NCBI GenBank assembly: GCA_964358485.1
Contig: CAYHPY010000089.1
Coordinates: forward strand, 1 to 15,878
Length of the DNA stretch: 15,878 nt
DNA from: CAYHPY01 sp964358485
Lineage (GTDB): Bacteria > Elusimicrobiota > Elusimicrobia > UBA1565 > UBA9628
Direction: 5' to 3'
Part shown: positions 1 to 6,531 of the stretch, piece by piece
How the letters are laid out: every line of letters starts with the position of its first letter
Numbering within the stretch: the stretch's first letter is position 1
Position numbers and translations under genes: made by a program
Notes under the pieces: generated by a model
What the model saw: only the letters and a program-made list of their open reading frames with translations
Database searches by the model: none
What the model was told of the DNA's origin: nothing

Positions 1-1295
1 CGAGCATCTCGGGGGTGATTCCTGGAAAAACCCCGATCCAGAACGTGTCTGCCAGGATTTTTTCGGTGTTTTTTAGTCCACCCGACACTCTATAGGCCCG
101 GCCCTTGAAGTAGGGCTGGCGGATGATATTCCCGGAAAAGAGGAGGCGGGTGGCTATTTTTCGATCTTCCAGGAACCCGGTCAGCTCTTCGCGGGAGAAT
201 CCGGCGTCCTGCCGGACCGTCATTGGAAATCCGAACCAGGCGGGTTCGGAGCCGGGCGTTGCTTCGGGCAAGAGTAGGCGGTCCTCGTAGGGCTTGAGGG
301 CGGCATGAAGGGAGGCGAAGTTTTTTCGGCGTGACGCGATAAATCCGTCAAGTTTGTCGAGCTGGGAGACCCCAACGGAGGCTTGCATGTCCGTGGCTTT
401 AAGGTTGTAGCCGAGGTTGGAATAGGTGTATTTGTGGTCGTAGCCGCAAGGAAGTTCGCCGAGTTGCCACTCGAAGCGCTTCCCGCAGGTGTTCTCCATT
501 CCCGGGGCGCACCAGCAGTCCCGGCCCCAATCACGGAATGACTCCACGAGTTTCTTGAGTCGGGCGTTGGACGTCGCCACGGCCCCCCCCCTCGCCCATG
601 GTAATGTGGTGGGCGGGATAGAAGCTGAACGTGGCCAAATCGCCGAAGTTTGAGACCGGCCGGCCATGGATTTTGGAGCCCAGAGCGTCACAGCAGTCCT
701 CGATGAGCCACAGACCGCGCTTTTCGGCCAGAGCCGCCACGCGGGAGGCGTCAAATGGGTTGCCCAGCGTGTGGGCCAGCATGATGGCTTTGGTCTTGGG
801 GCTTACCGCCTCTTCAAGGGCGTCGATATCGACGTTGTAGGTCCCGAGTTGCACATCGACAAAGACAGGCACGGCCCCGATTTGCAAGATCGGATTGATG
901 GTGGTTGGAAAAGATGCCGCGACAGCAAGGACCTCGTCGCCGGGCTTGAGGGCCTTTTCTTTGAGGGCCGGGGAGGTCAGCGCGGAGACGGCCAGGAGAT
1001 TGGCGGAGGAGCCCGAGTTGACGAGCAGCGAGTGGGCTAGGCCTAGGCGCTTGGCGAAGCGCGATTCGAATTCGGCGGCGAAACGGCCGGTCGTAAGCCA
1101 AAAGTCGAGGGCGGAATCCACCAGGAACTCCATATCGCGATTATCGAAGACTTTGCCGGAGGCGGGGACCAGGGTTTTTCCTGGGATGAACGGCTTGGGC
1201 GCGTGCGCCTGGGCGAAAAATGCTTTGACCGCATCGTGGACCTGCGTTCGGGAGGCGCGTGATTGGGGCTCGGCCTCCCCCTTATTTTTCGGCAT
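1..1295 (-). CDS. rfbH: CDP-4-keto-6-deoxyglucose 3-dehydrase (RfbH/E1 family), frameshifted and cut by the window edge
   Basis: This PMP-dependent [2Fe-2S] enzyme removes the C3 hydroxyl of CDP-4-keto-6-deoxyglucose on the way to CDP-3,6-dideoxyhexoses. It belongs to the DegT/DnrJ/EryC1 aminotransferase fold. The motif FSFYPAHHITMGEGG carries His (about 229-230) where aminotransferases have the PLP lysine, which is typical of E1/RfbH dehydrases. After correcting the frame, cysteines follow the E1 iron-sulfur pattern C-X57-C-X1-C-X7-C exactly (about Cys202, 260, 262, 270). Further family blocks are CGKRF, LPCGYDHKYTYSNLGYN, WFGFPMT and FWIGVFPG. The frame breaks in a run of nine C (583-591); eight would restore it. 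As written, translation stops at 531-533. Start ATG 1293-1295 overlaps the rfbF end by 14 nt, so translation is probably coupled. About 431 codons are present against roughly 437 in the family, so only the last few residues are outside the window. Family certain; whether the gene works depends on the frameshift. Confidence 0.93.
583..591. repeat. C9 homopolymer at the rfbH frameshift
   Basis: Nine consecutive C on the plus strand (G9 in the coding sense) lie inside the Gly-Glu-Gly-Gly-Ala codons of rfbH. Eight G would keep the conserved protein in one frame; nine shifts it and gives a stop about 50 bases later. This may be a sequencing or assembly error, a fixed mutation, or a slippage (phase-variable) tract. 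Sequence alone cannot separate these. Confidence 0.85.
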
Positions 1296-2073
1296 CTTCC
1301 CAGACTTTCCAGGGAGCCTGGCGGCCGTCCCAAAGCTCGTTGAGTTTTTGGAAATCGCGATACGTGTCCATGCAATGCCAAAAGCCTTTGTGCTCGTAGA
1401 CGGCGAGTTCCCGGTTTTTGGATAGACGCGCCAGCGGGGCGCCTTCCAAGACACACTCGTCCTCCAGGCTTAGGTATTCCAAGAACTCAGGACGGAACAC
1501 GAAGAATCCCCCGTTGATCAATTCGCCAGCGACGCGGGGCTTTTCGTTGAAGCTTGAGACAAGGTGCCCTTGGGTGGATAAATGCCCGAAGCGGGAGGAA
1601 GGGAAAATCCCGGTAACCGTCCCGATCTTTCCTTGCTCCTTGTGGAATTTGAGGAGGGTCGAAATGTCGATATCCGACACGCCGTCCCCGTAGGTCAGGA
1701 AGAACGGTTCGTTGTCGAGATATTTCGCGATGCGTTTGACCCGGGCCCCGGTTTGAGCGTCTTTTCCCGTGTCGACCAAAGTCACTTTCCAGTCATGTTC
1801 GCCCGAGGTGTTGTGAAACGCGATCGATTTCGAGGCGCCTAGGGTCAAAGTGACATCGCTGGTGCGAAGCTCGTAATTGTAGAAGAAATCCTTGATTACA
1901 TCCCCCTTGTAGCCAAGGCATAGGACGAAATCGCGAAAGCCGTGGGTGGCAAAAATCTTCATGATGTGCCAGAGGAGCGGCTTGCCGCCCACCTCAACCA
2001 TCGGCTTGGGCTTGAATTCGGTTTCCTCGCGCAGCCGGGTCCCGAGGCCGCCGCAAAGCAGGACGACTTTCAT
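1282..2073 (-). CDS. rfbF: Glucose-1-phosphate cytidylyltransferase
   Basis: RfbF makes CDP-glucose from glucose-1-phosphate and CTP, the first step of the CDP-3,6-dideoxyhexose pathway, in the cytoplasm. The 263-residue protein begins with the nucleotidyltransferase signature (LCGGLGTRLREETEFKPKPM, residues 5-24, with the GGxGTRL pyrophosphorylase loop and KPKPM). It continues with LTYGDGVSDID for the metal/nucleotide site, and ends with the family blocks INGGFFVF and HKGFWHCMDTYRDF. Length agrees with known RfbF (about 257). I chose ATG 2071-2073 over the in-frame ATG 14 codons upstream: it directly precedes the conserved core, has GGGGAGG ten bases before it, and the upstream ATG lies close to the -10 box. 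rfbH follows with a 14-nt overlap. Assignment is firm. Confidence 0.96.
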   Translation of the reverse strand: MKVVLLCGGLGTRLREETEFKPKPMVEVGGKPLLWHIMKIFATHGFRDFVLCLGYKGDVIKDFFYNYELRTSDVTLTLGASKSIAFHNTSGEHDWKVTLVDTGKDAQTGARVKRIAKYLDNEPFFLTYGDGVSDIDISTLLKFHKEQGKIGTVTGIFPSSRFGHLSTQGHLVSSFNEKPRVAGELINGGFFVFRPEFLEYLSLEDECVLEGAPLARLSKNRELAVYEHKGFWHCMDTYRDFQKLNELWDGRQAPWKVWEDAEK

Positions 2074-2103
2074 GTTTTCAGGGCCTCCCCTATTTACGCT
2101 GGT

Positions 2104-2134
2104 ATTATATAACAATACTTGTATCCCCTTGTAA
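2104..2134 (-). promoter_or_regulatory. Candidate sigma-70 promoter for rfbF-rfbH
   Basis: On the minus strand a perfect TATAAT (2104-2109) is preceded by TTACAA (2129-2134) with a 19-base spacer. If the overlapping TTATAT (2107-2112) is the -10, the spacer is 16. This sits in an AT-rich stretch that stands out from the GC-rich genes. The predicted leader is about 24 bases and contains the rfbF Shine-Dalgarno. Confidence 0.55.
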
Positions 2135-2147
2135 GGCCGGATAAAAA
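2119..2147 (+). promoter_or_regulatory. Weak candidate promoter for the SDR-rfbG unit
   Basis: TTGTAT (2119-2124), a 17-base spacer and TAAAAA (2142-2147) form a loose sigma-70-like pair facing right, about 18 bases before the GTG start of the dehydrogenase. It overlaps the leftward promoter, so the two would compete or be co-regulated. The match is weak and other -10 boxes in the A-rich stretch are possible. Confidence 0.35.
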
Positions 2148-2165
2148 AATAATAGGGTTGCCTTT

Positions 2166-2957
2166 GTGGACCTGGGCTTGGACGGAAAAACGGCTGTCGT
2201 CCTGGCGTCGAGCCGCGGGTTGGGCCGGGCCTGCGCTGAGGCCCTGCTTACCGAGGGCGCTCAGGTCGCCTTGAGCGGTCGGGACCCAATTCGGGTGCGG
2301 GAAGCACTTGAATCCTTGCCGGCGGCGCTCCGGAAGCGGGCTTGGGGCGAGGCGTTGGATATTCTTGATGATTCGGCTCTCCAGAAGCATCTGGAAGAGG
2401 TCCGGAGACGGTGGGGGACGGTCCATGTCCTGGTTACCAACGCGGGGGGGCCGCCTCCGGGGGCCGCCGCAGACCTCGATCTTGCCCAGCTTGACGTGGC
2501 TTACCGGCTGACCCTCCGTACGGCTGTGGCCGCAGTCCGAATCGTGCTGCCGTGGATGCGGGCCCAGCGCTGGGGCCGCATTATTGCCCTGGCATCTTCC
2601 AGCGTGCGTCAGCCAATCCCGAACCTGGTCCTTTCCAACACCCTGCGGGTGGGGCTGGTGGGTTTTCTCAAAACGCTCTCTCTCGAAGTCGCCGCCGACG
2701 GGGTCCTGGTTAACACCCTCTGCACCGGGACATTCGACACCGTGCGCCTCGAGCAGCTTTTCCGGGACCAGGCCGGGCGCAGCGGTCGGACGCCCGCGGA
2801 GGAGCGGCGGCTGGCGGAAGCGGCCGTGCCGCTTGGCCGCCTAGGCAGGCCGGAGGAGTTGGCCCAAGCTGTGGCGTTTCTCGCATCAGAGCGAGCCTCC
2901 TTCGTCACGGGGACGGCCTTTCCGGTCGATGGCGGCGCCTACGCCGGGTTGTTATGA
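2166..2957 (+). CDS. Short-chain dehydrogenase/reductase with non-canonical active site
   Basis: A 263-residue classical-type SDR with a Rossmann fold: N-terminal nucleotide loop VLASSRGLGRA (12-22, with Ser in place of the first Gly of TGxxxGxG), NAGGPPPG (92-99), an SSS run at 144-146 for the catalytic Ser, and the C-terminal block FVTGTAFPVDGG. The expected YxxxK is absent; the aligned stretch reads LVLSNTLR (154-161), placing Ser/Asn and Arg where Tyr and Lys should be. This subtype exists among proteins annotated as 3-oxoacyl-ACP reductase-like, with no safe substrate. The start is GTG at 2166, with only a weak GGG upstream. The end overlaps rfbG by 4 bases (ATGA), so the two are coupled. 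A role in the CDP-sugar pathway, perhaps a ketone reduction, is inferred from position only. It could equally be a non-catalytic or differently acting member. Confidence 0.88.
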   Translation: MDLGLDGKTAVVLASSRGLGRACAEALLTEGAQVALSGRDPIRVREALESLPAALRKRAWGEALDILDDSALQKHLEEVRRRWGTVHVLVTNAGGPPPGAAADLDLAQLDVAYRLTLRTAVAAVRIVLPWMRAQRWGRIIALASSSVRQPIPNLVLSNTLRVGLVGFLKTLSLEVAADGVLVNTLCTGTFDTVRLEQLFRDQAGRSGRTPAEERRLAEAAVPLGRLGRPEELAQAVAFLASERASFVTGTAFPVDGGAYAGLL

Positions 2958-4069
2958 AAGGCCTCGGCGTCTATCGCGGCCTGCGGGTATTGGTCACCGG
3001 ACATACCGGCTTCAAGGGCGCGTGGCTCTGCCATTGGCTTTCGGAGTTGGGGGCCAAGGTGGCGGGCCTTTCTCTCCCTCCGCCAACCCGCCCTTCCCTC
3101 TTTCAAGTTCTGGGCCTGGCCCGCAGAATCGAACACCACCAAGGCGATATTCGCGACCTGGGAACCATTGAGACTATCCTTGCTAGATTCCGCCCTCAAG
3201 CCGTGTTCCATTTGGCCGCCCAGGCGATCGTTCGCGCCGCCTACGAGGGTCCTAAGGAGACCTTTGACTCCAACGTGGGGGGCACGGTCAATATTTTGGA
3301 GGCGGTCCGCCGCCATTCCGCGGTCCAAGCCGTCGTCGTCTGCACGAGTGATAAGTGCTACGAAAACCGCAGCCTGGCCCGGGGCTACAGGGAGGAGGAC
3401 CCTTTGGGCGGGCGGGATCCCTACAGCGCATCCAAGGCTTGCGCGGAGATCGTGGCGCGGGCCTACGCCGTGTCCTATTTCAGCAATAAAGGGCCTTCTC
3501 TGGCTACCGTCCGGGCCGGCAACGTCATCGGAGGCGGCGATTGGGCCCGGCACCGCGTTGTGCCCGATTGCGTTCGGGCCTGGAGTATTGGAAAACCTGC
3601 CCTGATCCGCCATCCGAGCGCGATTCGCCCATGGCAGCATGTCCTGGAGCCTATAAGCGGTTACCTGGAACTGGGGACGGCGCTCTTGGGGGTTGACAAG
3701 CAATCCGCGCTAGATTGCGCCGGAGAGGCATTTAATTTCGGGCCCCGGTCCGGAGGGGTCTATTCCGTGGAAGATCTGGTTGGGGGGATGATCAAGTTCT
3801 GGCCATCGGCTAGGTGGCGGCACGCCGGCATTCGCCCGGACATGCCGGAAAACTCAGTCTTGCGGCTTGACTCCTCCAAAGCCCGACGCCTCTTAGGGTG
3901 GTCCGCAATCCTCACATTCACGGAAGCGGTGGCGATGACCTCGGAGTGGTACCTGGCTCACCGGCGGGGCGGGCGCGATTTGGGGGCGCTCACTTCGGAA
4001 CAGACCGTCCGCTACCTGGATTTGGCCGCGCAACGGAGAAAGGCGCTGGGAACTTATCGTTCGGAATGA
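2954..4069 (+). CDS. rfbG: CDP-glucose 4,6-dehydratase
   Basis: RfbG converts CDP-glucose to CDP-4-keto-6-deoxyglucose using tightly bound NAD, supplying the substrate of RfbH. The 371-residue protein is an extended SDR. It shows VTGHTGFKGAWL (14-25, GxxGxxG), DIRDL (65-69), FHLAAQ (85-90), TSDKCYEN (131-138, with the Asp-Lys pair of 4,6-dehydratases) and catalytic YSASK (Y157, K161). The substrate-side motifs RAGNVIGGGDWARHRVVPD and RPWQHVLEP are distinctive of the CDP-glucose enzyme. Length matches the family. Start ATG 2954 lies within the stop of the SDR (ATGA overlap), which fits translational coupling. It ends one base before the stop codon of the oppositely oriented kinase gene, leaving no room for a private terminator. 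Assignment is firm. Confidence 0.95.
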   Translation: MKGLGVYRGLRVLVTGHTGFKGAWLCHWLSELGAKVAGLSLPPPTRPSLFQVLGLARRIEHHQGDIRDLGTIETILARFRPQAVFHLAAQAIVRAAYEGPKETFDSNVGGTVNILEAVRRHSAVQAVVVCTSDKCYENRSLARGYREEDPLGGRDPYSASKACAEIVARAYAVSYFSNKGPSLATVRAGNVIGGGDWARHRVVPDCVRAWSIGKPALIRHPSAIRPWQHVLEPISGYLELGTALLGVDKQSALDCAGEAFNFGPRSGGVYSVEDLVGGMIKFWPSARWRHAGIRPDMPENSVLRLDSSKARRLLGWSAILTFTEAVAMTSEWYLAHRRGGRDLGALTSEQTVRYLDLAAQRRKALGTYRSE

Positions 4070-4070
4070 A

Positions 4071-5792
4071 TCAGAGGGCTTTGGCGTGATGCTCTTTATG
4101 CATATCCCTGTAATATTCTGAATAGTAGCGGCCGTAGCCGGTCTGGGCCAAGTTCGAGAGCTTCACGGAGTTGATGAGGACCCCGAGCGGTTTGACGCCG
4201 CTCGCGGCGAGTTTTTTGGCGGCATTGTTGACCAAGGGGCCGCGGGTTTTTCCGAATCGGACCACGAAGATGGCCGAGCGTATGTGCCGGCCCCAGAGCA
4301 AAGCGTCGCTGACTGGGAACATGGGAGTGCAATCCACGATGACCCGGTCAAAATGGGATCGGGCCCATGAAACGAGGGCGCCGGCCCGGGGCGTGTTGAG
4401 GAGTTCGGAGGGATTTGGCGGCTGAACGCCGCAGACGAGGACCTTCAGGTTCTCTATTTCGGTGGGCGCGATCAGATTCTCAAGTTCCTCGACCTTTTTT
4501 CCGGCGGCCAAGAACTGCGTAAGACCGTGTTCATTGGGCAGGCGAAAGTTTCGATGGAGCCTGGGTCGGCGGAGGTCTCCGTCAATGAGCAGGACGGATT
4601 CTCCCAATTGGGCATAGGCGACGGCCAAATTGGACGAGCAATGAGTTTTGCCTTCCTCCTGGAGGGTACTGGTGACCAGGAAAACCTTGGAGTGTTCGTT
4701 GATTCCCGCGAACTCGATCATCGTCCGCAGGTTGCGGAAGGCTTCGCCGGATAGGTTGGGCTTGGTGCCCAAGAGGGCGGAGTAAGGCCGCTCGGTCGAG
4801 CCGATCACCCCGGCGGGAATGGCGCCGAGGAACGGGAGGTGCAGTTTCTCCTCGACGTCCCGTTGCGTGCGAATGGATTGGTCGGCGACATCGATGATCA
4901 CGGCCGCGAGGATTCCGAGGAGCAGGCCGATGGCCGTTCCGGCCAAAATAACCTTCTGCTTGTCGGGGTAAGACGGTCTGTCCGGAAGGCGGGCGCGGTC
5001 AATAATGCGGACGTTGTTGCCCCTGAACTGTCCGGAGAGCTCCGCCCTCAGGCTCCCGACAATCCGCTCGGTTTCGGCCGCGATCCGGGCTTTGAGGGAG
5101 GCGGCGTTGGAGCGGGCCGCAATCATCGCCGGATGGCGGTCGGTGACCTTTTGGGAGAGCTCCGCGGTCTGTGATTCAAGTTTGGCGAGGTCGGTTTTTA
5201 GCGTCTGAATCAGTGGGTTGTTGACGACGTTGGGAAGAGATTCGTAGCGCTGAGTGGCCCGCGCATCGCCTTGGATGGTCGATAAGATGTCTCTGGATAT
5301 GAAAAGCTGGTTATTGAGGTTTTCGGTGACGAAGGTCTCGCTGATAAGGTTGGCAATGCGGGCCGCCAAGTTCTGATCGAAGGAAGACACCCGGACGTAG
5401 ACTAAGCGGCTGCGCGAGACGGGCTGAATTGAAATGGCATTGTTTAGGGCTTCCACCCCTTCACGGAATTCCGGATTCTCACCGAGGTTCAGTTGCTGAT
5501 AGACTTTTTCCAGCAGGGTTAGGCTAGTGAAAAGCTTGTACTGGGTTTGGTAGTAGTCTTCGTTTTTGCTTTCAATGAGTGAGCCGTTCGAATAGATGAC
5601 GCCGCCGCCCCGTTCTTTTTCGATGACCAAAAGAGTTTGTGCCCGGTAAATCGGGCGCGCGGTTAGGGCATGAAGAACCGCCGCCCCGGAAACCAACGCC
5701 CAAACGGCCAGAACGAGCCACTTTCGGCTGAGGATGCTCTCAAACATGTCTTCCAGGCTGATCCCGGCTTCTGTCTCTATCTCGGGCTTCAT
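4071..5792 (-). CDS. Polysaccharide co-polymerase / BY-type tyrosine autokinase (Wzc-like), copy 1
   Basis: An inner-membrane Wzc-like protein (573 aa) expected to control chain length and export together with the lipoprotein encoded just upstream. Layout: cytoplasmic N-terminus, TM1 about 25-43, periplasmic Wzz-like part with coiled-coil-prone helices, proline motif RARLPDRPSYP (266-276) before TM2 (about 281-301), then a cytoplasmic kinase domain. Walker A is STLQEEGKT (375-383), Walker A' VLLIDGDLRRP (D404, D406), Walker B VIVDCTP (D487). The tail holds five tyrosines (Y553, 556, 557, 560, 561), the usual autophosphorylation cluster. Length is short beside E. coli Wzc (about 720), mainly in the periplasmic part. 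ATG 5790-5792 has AGGAGG about 11 bases upstream. It lies 26 bases after the lipoprotein gene and is paralogous to the kinase at 6532-8319. No Wzb-type phosphatase gene is in the window. Confidence 0.94.
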   Translation of the reverse strand: MKPEIETEAGISLEDMFESILSRKWLVLAVWALVSGAAVLHALTARPIYRAQTLLVIEKERGGGVIYSNGSLIESKNEDYYQTQYKLFTSLTLLEKVYQQLNLGENPEFREGVEALNNAISIQPVSRSRLVYVRVSSFDQNLAARIANLISETFVTENLNNQLFISRDILSTIQGDARATQRYESLPNVVNNPLIQTLKTDLAKLESQTAELSQKVTDRHPAMIAARSNAASLKARIAAETERIVGSLRAELSGQFRGNNVRIIDRARLPDRPSYPDKQKVILAGTAIGLLLGILAAVIIDVADQSIRTQRDVEEKLHLPFLGAIPAGVIGSTERPYSALLGTKPNLSGEAFRNLRTMIEFAGINEHSKVFLVTSTLQEEGKTHCSSNLAVAYAQLGESVLLIDGDLRRPRLHRNFRLPNEHGLTQFLAAGKKVEELENLIAPTEIENLKVLVCGVQPPNPSELLNTPRAGALVSWARSHFDRVIVDCTPMFPVSDALLWGRHIRSAIFVVRFGKTRGPLVNNAAKKLAASGVKPLGVLINSVKLSNLAQTGYGRYYSEYYRDMHKEHHAKAL

Positions 5793-5818
5793 GGGGTGGT
5801 GCGCCTCCTGGGCGGGGG

Positions 5819-6481
5819 TCAGAAGAAACTCTGGGGAACGAAGACGACATCGTTGGGCTCAAGGGGAATGTCTTTTTCCTTTTCCCCCCGCTTGGTAATA
5901 TCCGATATCACGACAGGAATGGTCTTGCTGTTCCCATCGACGGTGCGGATGACCCGGGTTCGGTCCGGGGCGGCGATGGGGGTAAAGCCTCCAGCCGCGG
6001 CGACGGCTCCCAAGACGGTCATGGGAGCCTCGCTCGGAAGTTCGTAAGAACCCGGGGACTTGACCTCCCCCATGACGGTTATTTTCTTGTTCGCGTATTC
6101 GCGGATGAAAAGAGTCACCTGGGGATTGACGATGAATTCCTTAAATTTTTCAGAAAGCACCGTTTGCGCCTCGGGGACCGATAGACCGCCGATTGCGACT
6201 GAGCCGATCAGCGGCATGGAAACCAGCCCGTTCTGCCCGACGCGGATTTTGCGGTCAAGTTCAGCTTGCTGGAAAACGGTAATCTCGATGAGATCTGTGG
6301 GCCGGATGCGGTAATCGCTGGTTTTGGCCCCGGCCGCGAGGCGGGCGGCGGCGAGAGCGGCTTCCTCGTCGGGGTTCTGGACCGTGGCGCTAGGCGACTT
6401 TGTAGAGACGGGGGCGGGCGTAGAGGTGCAGGCCGCCGTCATCACGATAAGGGCCAGAGCGGCCCCGATTCTAGGGTTCAT
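5819..6481 (-). CDS. Short Wza-like polysaccharide export (OPX) lipoprotein, copy 1
   Basis: A 220-residue periplasmic lipoprotein of the outer-membrane polysaccharide export family. It has a signal peptide with lipobox-like TAAC (Cys18), then the export domain (YRIRPTDLIEITVFQQAELD about 57-76, continuing to PQVTLFIREY) and one SLBB-type beta-grasp domain (ITVMGEVKSPGSYELP onward, with GGFTPIAAPDRTRVIR). It ends in VFVPQSFF. E. coli Wza is about 380 residues; this protein lacks the C-terminal segment that forms the outer-membrane alpha-barrel. It would therefore need another outer-membrane pore. Start ATG 6479-6481 gives a good signal peptide but has no Shine-Dalgarno; a promoter -10 sits only 15 bases upstream. 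It is followed 26 bases later by kinase copy 1, its presumed partner. It is closely similar throughout to the lipoprotein at 8285-9019. Confidence 0.92.
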   Translation of the reverse strand: MNPRIGAALALIVMTAACTSTPAPVSTKSPSATVQNPDEEAALAAARLAAGAKTSDYRIRPTDLIEITVFQQAELDRKIRVGQNGLVSMPLIGSVAIGGLSVPEAQTVLSEKFKEFIVNPQVTLFIREYANKKITVMGEVKSPGSYELPSEAPMTVLGAVAAAGGFTPIAAPDRTRVIRTVDGNSKTIPVVISDITKRGEKEKDIPLEPNDVVFVPQSFF

Positions 6482-6496
6482 GGACGCTACTTGAGA

Positions 6497-6526
6497 ATTA
6501 TACGATTTCCGATCAGGGATTGTCCA
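6497..6526 (-). promoter_or_regulatory. Internal promoter before OPX copy 1
   Basis: On the minus strand TGGACA (6521-6526, within TTGGACA), an 18-base spacer and a perfect TATAAT (6497-6502). Predicted transcription would begin near 6490, about 9 bases before the ATG at 6481, leaving no space for a normal Shine-Dalgarno. It lies in the 50-base gap after kinase copy 2, so the second module could be transcribed on its own. Confidence 0.6.
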
Positions 6527-6531
6527 ATGGG

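Noticed and set aside
1..533. A separate second gene after the rfbH frameshift
   Set aside because: The downstream frame continues the same conserved protein, including three of the four iron-sulfur cysteines at exact spacing, so it is one gene with a frame break.
2939..3703. 254-codon minus-strand open frame
   Set aside because: Antisense to rfbG, which matches its family along its whole length.
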